A stretch of DNA of 64,000 nt from Amphibalanus amphitrite (Eukaryota; Arthropoda; Thecostraca; Balanomorpha; Balanidae). Position numbers and translations under genes: made by a program. Below, piece by piece: positions 11,218 through 21,101 of this stretch; the first letter of the stretch is position 1; every line of letters begins with the position of its first letter. The notes below the pieces were generated by a model. The model did not search any database. It saw only the letters and a list, made by a program, of their open reading frames with translations, and was not told the DNA's origin. The stretch lies in contig NW_024881585.1 in assembly GCF_019059575.1 (NCBI RefSeq), positions 253,001 to 317,000 on the forward strand. The letters are read 5' to 3'.

Positions 11218-11532
11218 AATGAAAAAGGTATTAATGGTGTGCATATAATCTATAAGTTTTTTTTCAGCGTGCGAGGCCCTACAACTAGCCGCCTTTGTTT
11301 TAACATCACGGACGGCACGTATGACACCCACATGCCGCACACTTCTTTTTATTTGGCCCAATCGCTCTGGAATTTCTCAAACTCCCTGACCGGTCAGTGA
11401 GTTTGCAAACTCCCTAGCGAATTTGTAAACTCCCTAGTGAGTTTGCAAACTCACTGATGGGTCAGGGAGTTTGCAAACTCCCTAGGGAGTTTGCAAACTC
11501 ACGGATTTCTCAAACTCCCTGTAACATATACA

Positions 11533-11876
11533 TGTCCTGTAAATCAAAGCATTTTTGTGCCTGCAAAGGCTTAAGTTATTTGTGGTGTGTTCGGAGTGAG
11601 GCTATATGGCTGTTTTTGTTGTATGTTTATGTGGAGATTGAATATAACTGTGACCCTGTGCTTGTTTGTATGCTTACTACAGTCAAATAGGGAACAGCAC
11701 ATTCACATAACATACTCACCTAGCACCTACCTCATAGCTGTACCCTACAGGATTTGTACTTGTTCATGTCTCAAGCATTAACAAAGCACTAAAATAGCTT
11801 AATTATCATTTCTCACATTTTCTGAGCATCTAACATGACATACAGCAGTGCAGAGCAGCTTCAGAGAAGAAACACT
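11533..11876. other. No gene seen
   Basis: Short spacer between the fold-back element and the family C element. Small ORFs here have no recognisable content. Confidence 0.5.
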
Positions 11877-13056
11877 TTAACCCGCGCCCTGCTGGGGGGG
11901 TGTTTGAACACCCCCCCTTGTGGTTTTTCGCAAACATCTCAAAAACGGCGGCGCGGAGCGCCGCCGTTTTTGGTACAACTTATCATACATCAATTCTACA
12001 CATGTTGTAAAAATTTCAGACCAAGTTCATTCAAGGTCAGGTCACCAGGTCACTTGAAGTGACCTCACCTCATAAAAAGTTTCAATGTCTGTCATAGCTA
12101 CACCAAATGACCGATCGCTTTGAAACTTTCAGCGATTGCTAAGACCAATAGCATGTACAAAATGTATATCTCAGAATTTTGATATCGATGACCTAAGGTC
12201 AGGTAAATTTTGCGACCTCCCCATTATAAGTCAATGGGAGAAAATTGAAATGCGCCTCTTTTGGACGAAAGACATTATAAACACTCCCAAACACTGAATT
12301 CTAAGTGGTTTAGACACACTGAAGATGAAAATGGTGTTCGTGACCCCTGTTTATGCCGTGAGGTCATCTTAGGTCACGAAAGGTATCTAACAGTTTTTTC
12401 GCAAATAACTTTTGATAGAGGCATGCTAGAGCGATGAAAACGCCTTAGATGGGTTCAGCTCGACGATACGGATCGACTGATATGCAACATGACCCTTTCC
12501 GGTCAGGTTATGACCTTGACCTGAGGTCAAATTTTCAAGTTGACCTTTCAAGGTCAAGTTATAGTTCATTCGATGCGTCTTGACGAGAAGAACACGAGTC
12601 CGGTAAAAGTAAGCTCGTACAATGCTTGGGTCAAAAGTTATTGCAGAAAAACTGTTTCCGAAAAATCGGCTATTTTTGCAGTTTTTGCCCCCTGCAGGCA
12701 AAACCGTTGACGTTAGGTCAAATCTGAGAGAAAAGGGCGTTAATAGGGCTATCGAATGCGCTTTTCCGCGGCGCTGTAGCTCTATTGGTTCCCGAGTTAT
12801 GCGTTGGCTTCTTGGAAATTGTCGACATTCGACCTGGAAATCGGCGAAATTTTGCCTTCAATGACCTCTGGTGACCTGACCATTGACCTGACCAAAAAAT
12901 TGACCGAATTGATTTCCTCATTATTTTTGACGCTCTTTCGAACGCCGCCTTCCGCGTATCGCTACGTGGCCCAGGAGCCGAGTTAGAAGGGGGGTGTTCA
13001 AACACCCCCCCCAGCAGGGCGTGGAAATCCAGGACCCCCAGCCGGGCGCGGGTTAA
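11877..13056 (+). mobile_element. TTAA element, family C, complete copy
   Basis: TTAA at 11877-11880 and 13053-13056 bounds 1180 bp. The left end TTAACCCGCGCCCTGCTGGGG is followed by a G-run, TGTTTGAACA and a C-run. Near the right end the mirror image (GGGGGGTGTTCAAACACCCC, then CCAGCAGGGCG) appears, followed by about 35 further bases to GCGCGGGTTAA. A GC hairpin 'cggcggcgcggagcgccgccg' follows the left end. Runs of TGACCT/AGGTCA lie throughout. No coding capacity. A degenerate copy is at 49631-50617 and a left-end fragment at 24013. Confidence 0.85.
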
Positions 13057-13560
13057 ATGCACAGACTCACACCAGCCACCCAATGAGTTCCTCAGTTGAC
13101 TGTTTCCCTGGATGCAGCTTGGCAAGGTGAGCTAACTGTTGGCAAGTTAAAGGTTAGCAGGTAAGATTGAGTTAGGGTGAGTACCTACCTATAACTGGGT
13201 GCTACTGCTATGCAGGTCTTGGGTAGGTTGCAAATATGTGTGATGATTGAGGTTAGATCAGCTGTCAGGTTAGTCAGGTATGCGCACTGCTCAGGTCACA
13301 TTTTTATGGACACTTGCCAAATTAAAACAATCTAAGCTATCCCAACTAAACCTACACAACTACTGACTATAGGAACGATCATTTATTTCTTAAAGACTTC
13401 CACTCACCGCGGCTCTTACGTCTTTGCGTCAGTACACAGGAACACAGACGATTGAACTATGTATAGTTAAAATATGGTCGAGTTAAAACAAAGCGACATT
13501 AAAAACTCTAAAAAATATATACACCTTTAAAAGAGCGCTATCACATATCATGCTCACCAT
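13057..13560 (-). other. Spacer and probable 3' untranslated end of the split non-LTR element
   Basis: From about 13370 to 13560 the minus strand continues past the stop of the reverse transcriptase ORF and contains AATAAA ('aaagaaataaatgatcg'), a plausible 3' UTR. 13057-13369 shows no gene. Confidence 0.4.
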
Positions 13561-14658
13561 CTAATCGGTTCTAGTAAAATGATCTCTAGCCATTCTGCGA
13601 CACTTTGCGGCGGTGCTAGCTTCCCTGATTTCTGCGGGCGCGCTGTTCCACTGTGCCGCGGCTCGGGAGTTGAAAAACTTCCGAGCGTGCTCGGTGCGGA
13701 CTCGCGGCAACTGCAGCTGACCGGCATCGGTCGCTCTCGTGTCTCGCACTGACACAGTGTCGCGATACACAACGCGCTCACGCAGACTGGCCGGCGCTTG
13801 GTCGTTATACAGTATGCTGTGCATCATGGCCATGTCACGCTCAGCCACCAAAACATCCACGTTCGGCCAGCTCAATTCACTCAGTATCGCCGATACATGG
13901 GCAGATCGCGGAACACCCTTCACTATCTGCGCACAGTGGTTGATAACCTTTTGAATACGCTGCCTCTGAGTTGTCCCACATCCGGCCCAGACTGACATGC
14001 AATAAACTAAATGGGGAAAAACTAAAGATTCGATTATCATTTTCTTCACCTCCTCCGGGAGAGACCGCGCCAATTTTGCGAGACCTCCCATGGTAGCATA
14101 ACAGCGACGAATAACGGTTGACACCTGAGCGTCAAATGACAGATTACTGTCCAGTGTCATACCGAGAACTTTGACAGCGGGTGACAGAGGAATTTCGGCA
14201 TTGCCGAAATTGATCGTGAAGTTATGGTTCAGTTGACGCCTTTTGGACTTAATTAACACCAGATCTGTTTTTTAGGATTAATTTTTAGGCTGTTTGCAGT
14301 GAACCATCGGTGAGCTGTGTTGACCGTGTGTTCCACTCTCTGCTGGAGATCCAAAATGTGACGCGGTTGACCCTGATGGAGAAACTGCACGTCGTCGGCG
14401 TACATTACAATTTTGCTATCTTCAAGGTATGACGGTAAATCGTTTGTAAAAATTAAAAACAAGATTGGCCCGATTAATGATCCCTGGATTACCCCATGAG
14501 TGATTTCTAGCAGTGTTTCCCCTCCCCTAGTCCTCTGAAAACGATTTTCAAGCCAGTTACTGAACCAGTGGTCCTGAATGCCATACCAGGCAAGTTTCTC
14601 TAGCAGTCTGGAATGTTGCACACTATCAAAAGCTTTTGATGGGTCAGCTGTTGCTAGG
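13561..14658 (-). pseudogene. CR1/Jockey-like non-LTR element, 3' half of reverse transcriptase
   Basis: Read on the minus strand from 14658. TADPSKAFDSVQHSRLL (first catalytic Asp block), GVIQGSLIGPILFLIF, MYADDVQFLHQG (YADD catalytic motif) and SLKINPKK form the reverse transcriptase palm. After a frameshift near 14260 a thumb/connection region follows (VKVLGMTLDSNLSFDAQV, LVYCMSVWAGCGTTQRQR), ending with stop at 13561. The upstream half of the same element lies at 21102-22727. The two are separated exactly by the BEL/Pao element and its 5-bp duplication, and the reading frame is continuous across the join. The frameshift shows it was already decaying. Confidence 0.88.
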
Positions 14659-15120
14659 TGTATCGCCAGAAAGGCAACGGCGATATGTACGGCGGAAGTA
14701 CTGTGGTCTTTTTGTATCATGCTTAAAATTCGGGACGCGATTTATTTGAATAATCGTTTAACCAGGCATAGTTAATTTGAAATTTGAACATGTCATGATC
14801 TCATATCTTATTTATGTTTATCCTTGATTTCTTTTTATCTTGATAGTTGGTAATTTGTATTTATCATGATTATGACCAGGACTACGCGCACCGTAGTAAG
14901 TACCATTTATACGTTTCATATATGTTTGTATCTAGTTTCCTTATTCGGATTTGTTTGCTATTGTATGCCCACCTAAACGCCGTGTATTCGATCGAAAGTG
15001 TTTGTTATAAGCGAGAATATGTACAGTGTTTTTAATTTTGTATTATGTTTCAGGATGAAATTTGTACTGAAAATTGAACGCAAATTATACATCACGGTGC
15101 CAATGTTCGTTTACGTTACA
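14659..15120 (+). repeat. 5' LTR of the BEL/Pao element
   Basis: 462 bp starting TGTATCGCCAGAAAGG and ending TTCGTTTACGTTACA. It is AT-rich and appears identical to 20640-21101. The element promoter should lie here, but no confident TATA box or start site can be assigned. Confidence 0.95.
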
Positions 15121-15193
15121 TTTCATCTACGAGCGTTAACGTAACTCAAGACAATTTGATATACATAGAATCTCATTTACGGAAATTTAGCAT

Positions 15194-18100
15194 ATGGAAA
15201 AAATAGAAAACGAAATCAAGAAAATGAATCAAGACGGGGAAGAAACACTCGAAACGATCAAGCGGCTTCGAACGAATACAAGGCGTAAGTTTACCCGTAA
15301 ATGCAATGCATTTATGGAGTTAAGTCGTAATGACGAACACCTTTTAGTTTTGAAGGAAAAATTCGAGGATATCAGAGAAGCACATAAGGAAATTGACAAA
15401 ATCAGCGATCGGTTGCTCACTGTTATAAATAGAACCGCTTCTCACGTAGTGATGAATTCCCTACTAGACGAATGTGATGCCTTTATGAAAGAGGTCGATT
15501 CAACGCTGGATTCTATCAGGGCTACATATGCCCGTCACATGCCCGAAAATGTTCCTAAACGATCAGAAGTACACGTTAAGCCTCTAGATACTCCTCGGTT
15601 CTCGGGAAACATTCGCGAATACTCCAGTTTTCGGCAAGACTTCAATCGTTTAATGACAAAACAGTATGGAAAAGACGCATATGCTCTGCGCTCTTGTTTG
15701 ACCGGTCCTGCACTAGAAACAGTTAAGGGGGTCGAAGACAATTTTGACGAGATGTTTTATCGCTTAGACAGGACCTTCGGTGATCCTAGAAAATTTGTTG
15801 ATGCAATTATCCAAGAACTAAAATCCCTCAGAACTGTCCCTGAGGGAGACAGTAAAAAATTCATTGCCATGGTCGATACAATAGAACGTTGTTGGCTAGA
15901 CTTGAAGAAAATGGACCTTGCAGAGGAAATGGATACAGTTGCTATGATTAGCATGGTAGAGCGATTGTTACCACCTACACAAAAACGAGAGTGGATCTTG
16001 AGGGTGGATTCAAAGGGCAGGGTGTCAAAGAACATGTTTGAAGATTTTTTACAGTACATTCTTCAGGAAAAACGTGTAATTGAATATATGGAACACGATG
16101 TGCGAATGCTGGGCAAAAATCGAAATGTAAATCAAACTATCATCGGTACTCTGACCGAATCTGTCGACGAACAAAGGAACCATATGGAGAAAATGTGCTC
16201 TCCAGAAGAGAACCAAACCTTAAGTCAAAGACAATTTCTTGACGAGATAGAAAAGGTTACGAATCGTTTAGAACATATTGCTCAAGTCTCCAATGTTTAT
16301 GGCGCTAATCGTCCGGACTATAACAAAATGCATCGCACGGGATCAAATTTCCGATGTTGGATTCACAAGACAGGAGACCATACCGTCGCCTCATGCCATC
16401 GCTTCTGTAAAATGACACACGAGGAGAAATTAGTCAGCATGCGCCAAGTCGGAGCCTGCTTCAATTGCCTGCAGATAGGACATATAGCGAAGGACTGTTT
16501 GCAACGCACAAGGTGTCAGATAATTGTTTCTGGCCAAGCATGCGGGAAGAGGCATCACTCGCTATTACACAGAACAACTGTTTCAAAAAATCTACCCGAA
16601 CAGCACATGGCCATTCACAATACACAGACAAGGGACCATTCAACTTTACTAGCGATAAGTTCGGTTCGGTGTAACGATCGCAAACTGACCGTTTTATGGG
16701 ATTCCGGAGCGGACATCTCGCTCATAACACATGCAGCAGCAGATCGGCTAAATCTGATTGGAACTGACATTGAATTGTCTCTCATCAAAGTTGGAAATTA
16801 TCCCACGGTTCTAAATAGCAAGAAATACAATATTTCTCTAATAGATTTGCAAAACAACGCGTGGGACATCTGCGCATATGGGATAGACGAGATAACAGCG
16901 GATCTTCAATACATAGACGACAAGCAAATTGCATCATATTTTCCCGAAATGAAACTTGCGGATATCTCCAGACCAACCGGCAAGGTAGATCTCCTTGTCG
17001 GTGTTGATTGTTGTGTCATCATGCCAAATGTTGTGAAGACGGTTGGCAATACCCAGTTGCTAAAAAATCAGTTCGGATATTGTGTAAGGGGTTCAATTGC
17101 TGGGACAAGCGGAAGGCGAACCGAACAAGACGAATTAATACGTACAAATCAAATGCTTCTACGAACGAACAATATTCAAATCGATTCGGTTTCAGCTACG
17201 CAGAACATCCTCGAAGACTTCTTCAAGATTGAAAACCTGGGAATCTGCTGCAGTCCGAAATGCGGGGGATGCCGATGTGGCAAATGCTCGATGGGTATGA
17301 ACGGCTACACTTTAAAGGAGGAAAAGGAGTTGGCAATGATAAAAGGCGGTCTTGTATACAGTGACGAAAGCAAGTCATTCACCATTAATTATCCGTGGAT
17401 CAAAAATCCTGAATGTCTTCCAAACAACGTTGCAGTAGCTAGGGCTAAGCTACGATCGACTGAATCTCGACTCAGAAAATTAGATCAAAATCGACAACTG
17501 GCTTATCGAAATCAAATGGAGGATATGCTAAACAGAGGGGTATCTCGCAAGTTATCAGAAGTTGAGATGCTTCAATACGATGGACCAATCCATTACATTC
17601 ACCATCACGAGGTACTAAAGGCAAATTCTACATCAACACCTGTTCGCATCGTCTTCAATTCATCGGCCTCATACATGGGACATGCATTAAACGACTACTG
17701 GGCTAAAGGTCCCGATTTTGTTAATAGTCTATTTGGAATCCTGACTCGTTTTAGGGAATTTGCCGTAGCAGTTACAACCGATATCTCCAAAATGTATAAT
17801 TCTATACGGTTATCGATAAGAGACCAACATGTCCATCGCTATCTTTGGCGTGATTTACAAACCGATCAGGAACCTGGCCATTACGCCCTTACAGCGGTGC
17901 CATTCGGAGATCGGCCGAGCGGTACCATTGCCATGGTCGCACTGCATAGTATAGCTGATATGAACAAGGATACCTATCCAAAGGCAGCGGAAATGATAAA
18001 AGAAAATAGCTACGTGGATGATTTACTGCAATCAGTTCCGAGCGAAGACGATGCCCTCTCTCTGGCCTCCGACGTTCAAAACGTGCTTGCTCTCGGAAAT

Positions 18101-20629
18101 TTTAGAGTTAAGCATTGGATCATGTCTGGACAAATTAAATCAGCAAACACAAACGTCACTTTACTGAAAACTAAACGTGAGAAGATACTGGGAGTAACAT
18201 GGGAACCAGACAGCGATCACTTCTTATTTGAAATCAAATTGAATTTCTCGCCAAAGCAAGGCAAACTAGAGACGGGACCGAATTTAACTAGGCAGAACGT
18301 TGAACACATGATACCTGAGTTGTTGACGAGGAAATTGTTGTTGAGACAAGTTGCAACGATATACGACCCCTTGGGTCTCATCGCACCGTTCACTCTAAGG
18401 GGCAAATTAATGATGAGACAGCTTGTGACAAAGCATTCGTCGCAAAGTGGATCAACAAGCTGGGACGAGCCCGTGCCGACTCAATGTAGAAGCGAATGGA
18501 TTGCATTCTTTAATGACATGTTCAAAATCGAAGATCTCCGCTTCCCTAGATGTATAAGACCGCCAGGGGCCATCGGAGAACCAACGTTGATTATTTTTTC
18601 AGACGCCAGTTCGCAAGCATACGGAGCGTGTGCCTATGTCCATTGGCAAATGGAGGCGCAAAGACACAAGGCCTTCCTCATATCGGCAAAGAGCAAATTA
18701 ACTCCCATCCGCCAACTAAGTATCCCAAGACTCGAGCTTTGTGCTGCTATTGTTGGGTGTCGACTTGGTGAAACCATCCAAAAAGAAATGACCTACAGAT
18801 TTAACGCAGTCGTTTACGTTGTTGATTCTATTATTGTGAGGTCACAGATACAGAAAGAATCCTACGGCTTTGGAACTTTCGTAGCAACAAGGATTGCCGA
18901 AATCCAAGAAAAAACGAGCCCCTGCCAATGGTGGTGGATTAGTAGTTGCAACAACCCTGCGGATATGGTAACTAGACCGTCCAAACCGGAAGAATTGGCG
19001 GTAGAGACCACATGGCAAAACGGACCCTCATTCCTGAGAGGACCAAAAGAAACATGGCCCATCAGCCAGAAACCATACGAAAACGAATTACCGGATCGAA
19101 TAGTCGTTGGTATGACGACGGTCACGCCACTTTCCGATCCTGATATATGCAACGACATCAAAATCAGCAACTTTAGCAGTTTTGACAAGCTCCTCAGAGT
19201 GACAGCTCGAGTGATAAGAAGTGCTGAGGACAGATCCTTTAAGAACATTGGGCAGCCATTGAATGCTGCACTTCTGGCAAAGGCTGAAAAACTATGGATA
19301 AAACATGCTCAAAGGCAGCTGCTCATCAACTGGCAAAATCGTTTCCGAAGACTAGGTCCCAGCATTGATAGCGAAGGTATCCTGGTAGTCGGCAATCGCA
19401 TTTCGAAGTGGTTGAGGGACAATTGGAATCGGCACAGTTTCATACTTTTGCCAGTCAAGCACCCCCTAACCGACTTAATCGTTCAAAAGTTACATAATAG
19501 GGATCATGGAGGCGTCGAGTCCACTCTAGCTCGTCTACAGACCAAATTCTGGGTGCCTGGTGCCAGAAGGGTGATAAAACGGATCAAACGACAATGCGTG
19601 ACATGCAGAAAGTTGCTCAAACAGACCCACAGCCAAATAATGGGTCCAGTCATACCCGAAAGACTTCAGCCCTCCCCGGCATTTTACAACACAGCATTGG
19701 ATCTATTCGGACCGTTCTTCATCAAAGACACCGTGAAACGCAGAACGAAAGCCAAAGCCTACGGCGTATTGTTCACCTGTTTATCGACCAGAGCCACGTA
19801 CATAGACCTCGCCGAGGGATATAGTACCGAAGATTTTTTGCAAACCTTTCGCCGCTTCGTTACGCTGCGAGGCTACCCGGCCACAATTTATTCCGATGCG
19901 GGGTCACAGTTAGCAGCCGCTAAAAAGGAACTCCGAGATATGATCCGTCGTTGGGATCTGAATGAATTGTCGAGCATAGGCTCCGCGCAAGGTTTACGAT
20001 GGAATTTCACAAAATCGTCAGACGCTCCGTGGCAAAATGGTTGTAGCGAGGCGCTAATTCGTCTAGTGAAACGCACTTTGAACATCGTCATAGCAGAAAA
20101 CATTCTCACTTTTGGCGAATTACAAACAGTTCTTTTCGAAGTTGCCAACCTGTTAAACGAACGACCGATCGGCAGAAAACCCGGGGCTGATCCCACGGCG
20201 GGCGTCTATCTATCACCCAATGACCTCCTTCTAGGACGAACAGAAATCGCGCCACCACAGGGACAGTGGGCTGAGACTTCTAGGCTGGCCGACAGATTTT
20301 TATTTCTTCAACGAATCGTTACGTCCTTTTGGAAAAGGTGGTACCGGGATTATTTTGCATCGTTGTTGATACGACAGAAATGGCACCACAAGAACTGCGA
20401 CCTTCGACCAGGAGATATTGTCCTTGTACAGGAAAACAAGCCACTACGGGGTAAATGGAAATTAGCTGAAGTTACCGATGTCGAACCAAGCACCGATGGG
20501 AACGTTCGAGACGTAATCCTCCGCTACAAAGCACAGACGGACGGAAACGCATACACCGGCCAACCCGATATCATCATAAAACGGTCAGTCCATCGGCTCG
20601 TCCTCCTCATCGAAGCTGACTCAAGATAG
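15194..20629 (+). CDS. BEL/Pao gag-pol polyprotein (1811 aa)
   Basis: One open frame encodes all proteins for reverse transcription and integration. A charged coiled-coil start (residues 1-110) leads to a gag region of the DUF1759 type (about 130-290, FSGNIREYSSFRQDFNRL). A CCHC zinc knuckle lies at C422-C435 (CFNCLQIGHIAKDC). An aspartic protease has its active site at D503-S504-G505-A506. The reverse transcriptase has D863 and YVDD at 940-943. RNase H has an Asp at 1137. The integrase zinc module is H1434, H1438, C1468, C1471; its catalytic triad is D1503, D1568, E1619, with the wide Asp-Glu spacing usual in BEL/Pao. A DUF5641-like tail follows (LRPGDIVLVQENKPLRGKW). The ATG at 15194 is the first in frame after the 5' LTR. 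Every catalytic residue looked for is present, so the element may be active. Confidence 0.96.
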   Translation: MEKIENEIKKMNQDGEETLETIKRLRTNTRRKFTRKCNAFMELSRNDEHLLVLKEKFEDIREAHKEIDKISDRLLTVINRTASHVVMNSLLDECDAFMKEVDSTLDSIRATYARHMPENVPKRSEVHVKPLDTPRFSGNIREYSSFRQDFNRLMTKQYGKDAYALRSCLTGPALETVKGVEDNFDEMFYRLDRTFGDPRKFVDAIIQELKSLRTVPEGDSKKFIAMVDTIERCWLDLKKMDLAEEMDTVAMISMVERLLPPTQKREWILRVDSKGRVSKNMFEDFLQYILQEKRVIEYMEHDVRMLGKNRNVNQTIIGTLTESVDEQRNHMEKMCSPEENQTLSQRQFLDEIEKVTNRLEHIAQVSNVYGANRPDYNKMHRTGSNFRCWIHKTGDHTVASCHRFCKMTHEEKLVSMRQVGACFNCLQIGHIAKDCLQRTRCQIIVSGQACGKRHHSLLHRTTVSKNLPEQHMAIHNTQTRDHSTLLAISSVRCNDRKLTVLWDSGADISLITHAAADRLNLIGTDIELSLIKVGNYPTVLNSKKYNISLIDLQNNAWDICAYGIDEITADLQYIDDKQIASYFPEMKLADISRPTGKVDLLVGVDCCVIMPNVVKTVGNTQLLKNQFGYCVRGSIAGTSGRRTEQDELIRTNQMLLRTNNIQIDSVSATQNILEDFFKIENLGICCSPKCGGCRCGKCSMGMNGYTLKEEKELAMIKGGLVYSDESKSFTINYPWIKNPECLPNNVAVARAKLRSTESRLRKLDQNRQLAYRNQMEDMLNRGVSRKLSEVEMLQYDGPIHYIHHHEVLKANSTSTPVRIVFNSSASYMGHALNDYWAKGPDFVNSLFGILTRFREFAVAVTTDISKMYNSIRLSIRDQHVHRYLWRDLQTDQEPGHYALTAVPFGDRPSGTIAMVALHSIADMNKDTYPKAAEMIKENSYVDDLLQSVPSEDDALSLASDVQNVLALGNFRVKHWIMSGQIKSANTNVTLLKTKREKILGVTWEPDSDHFLFEIKLNFSPKQGKLETGPNLTRQNVEHMIPELLTRKLLLRQVATIYDPLGLIAPFTLRGKLMMRQLVTKHSSQSGSTSWDEPVPTQCRSEWIAFFNDMFKIEDLRFPRCIRPPGAIGEPTLIIFSDASSQAYGACAYVHWQMEAQRHKAFLISAKSKLTPIRQLSIPRLELCAAIVGCRLGETIQKEMTYRFNAVVYVVDSIIVRSQIQKESYGFGTFVATRIAEIQEKTSPCQWWWISSCNNPADMVTRPSKPEELAVETTWQNGPSFLRGPKETWPISQKPYENELPDRIVVGMTTVTPLSDPDICNDIKISNFSSFDKLLRVTARVIRSAEDRSFKNIGQPLNAALLAKAEKLWIKHAQRQLLINWQNRFRRLGPSIDSEGILVVGNRISKWLRDNWNRHSFILLPVKHPLTDLIVQKLHNRDHGGVESTLARLQTKFWVPGARRVIKRIKRQCVTCRKLLKQTHSQIMGPVIPERLQPSPAFYNTALDLFGPFFIKDTVKRRTKAKAYGVLFTCLSTRATYIDLAEGYSTEDFLQTFRRFVTLRGYPATIYSDAGSQLAAAKKELRDMIRRWDLNELSSIGSAQGLRWNFTKSSDAPWQNGCSEALIRLVKRTLNIVIAENILTFGELQTVLFEVANLLNERPIGRKPGADPTAGVYLSPNDLLLGRTEIAPPQGQWAETSRLADRFLFLQRIVTSFWKRWYRDYFASLLIRQKWHHKNCDLRPGDIVLVQENKPLRGKWKLAEVTDVEPSTDGNVRDVILRYKAQTDGNAYTGQPDIIIKRSVHRLVLLIEADSR

Positions 20630-20639
20630 GGGCGGGGAG
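20628..20639 (+). promoter_or_regulatory. Polypurine tract for plus-strand priming
   Basis: AGGGGCGGGGAG directly abuts the TG of the 3' LTR and overlaps the end of the stop codon of the polyprotein. The position is where plus-strand DNA synthesis is primed in LTR retroelements; the single C is a small departure from a pure purine tract. Confidence 0.7.
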
Positions 20640-21101
20640 TGTATCGCCAGAAAGGCAACGGCGATATGTACGGCGGAAGTACTGTGGTCTTTTTGTATCA
20701 TGCTTAAAATTCGGGACGCGATTTATTTGAATAATCGTTTAACCAGGCATAGTTAATTTGAAATTTGAACATGTCATGATCTCATATCTTATTTATGTTT
20801 ATCCTTGATTTCTTTTTATCTTGATAGTTGGTAATTTGTATTTATCATGATTATGACCAGGACTACGCGCACCGTAGTAAGTACCATTTATACGTTTCAT
20901 ATATGTTTGTATCTAGTTTCCTTATTCGGATTTGTTTGCTATTGTATGCCCACCTAAACGCCGTGTATTCGATCGAAAGTGTTTGTTATAAGCGAGAATA
21001 TGTACAGTGTTTTTAATTTTGTATTATGTTTCAGGATGAAATTTGTACTGAAAATTGAACGCAAATTATACATCACGGTGCCAATGTTCGTTTACGTTAC
21101 A
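20640..21101 (+). repeat. 3' LTR of the BEL/Pao element
   Basis: 462 bp with TG...CA ends, no visible difference from 14659-15120, followed by the target duplication CTAGG. Confidence 0.95.

Larger units (their letters stand above)
9341..11532. mobile_element. Fold-back element with arms built from GAGTTTGCAAACTC palindromes
   Basis: The left arm (9341-9633) and right arm (11250-11532) are reverse complements over about 280 bases with only scattered differences. Each arm starts TGTATATGTTAC, then GGGAGTTTGAG, then contains several GAGTTTGCAAACTC units separated by CCCTAGGG, CACTAGGG or TGACCGGTCA-like spacers. It ends with 'gtgggtgtcatacgtgccgt'. The centre holds repeat K (9710-10045) and a complete family B element (10311-11217). 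No transposase ORF and no clear target duplication were seen. Confidence 0.8.
14659..21101 (+). mobile_element. Complete BEL/Pao LTR retrotransposon
   Basis: A 6443-bp element with two 462-bp LTRs that begin TG and end CA, flanked by the 5-bp duplication CTAGG (14654-14658 and 21102-21106). It has an uninterrupted 1811-codon gag-pol frame and a purine-rich tract next to the 3' LTR. I saw no base difference between the LTRs, which implies recent insertion. There is no env ORF. It sits in the opposite orientation inside a minus-strand non-LTR element. The primer-binding site after 15120 (starting TTTCATCTACGAGCG) could not be matched to a tRNA from memory. Confidence 0.96.

Noticed and set aside
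14696-15035. Small ORFs inside the LTR (62 codons, repeated at 20828)
   Set aside because: Identical in both LTRs only because the LTRs are identical; no known LTR-encoded product in BEL/Pao.
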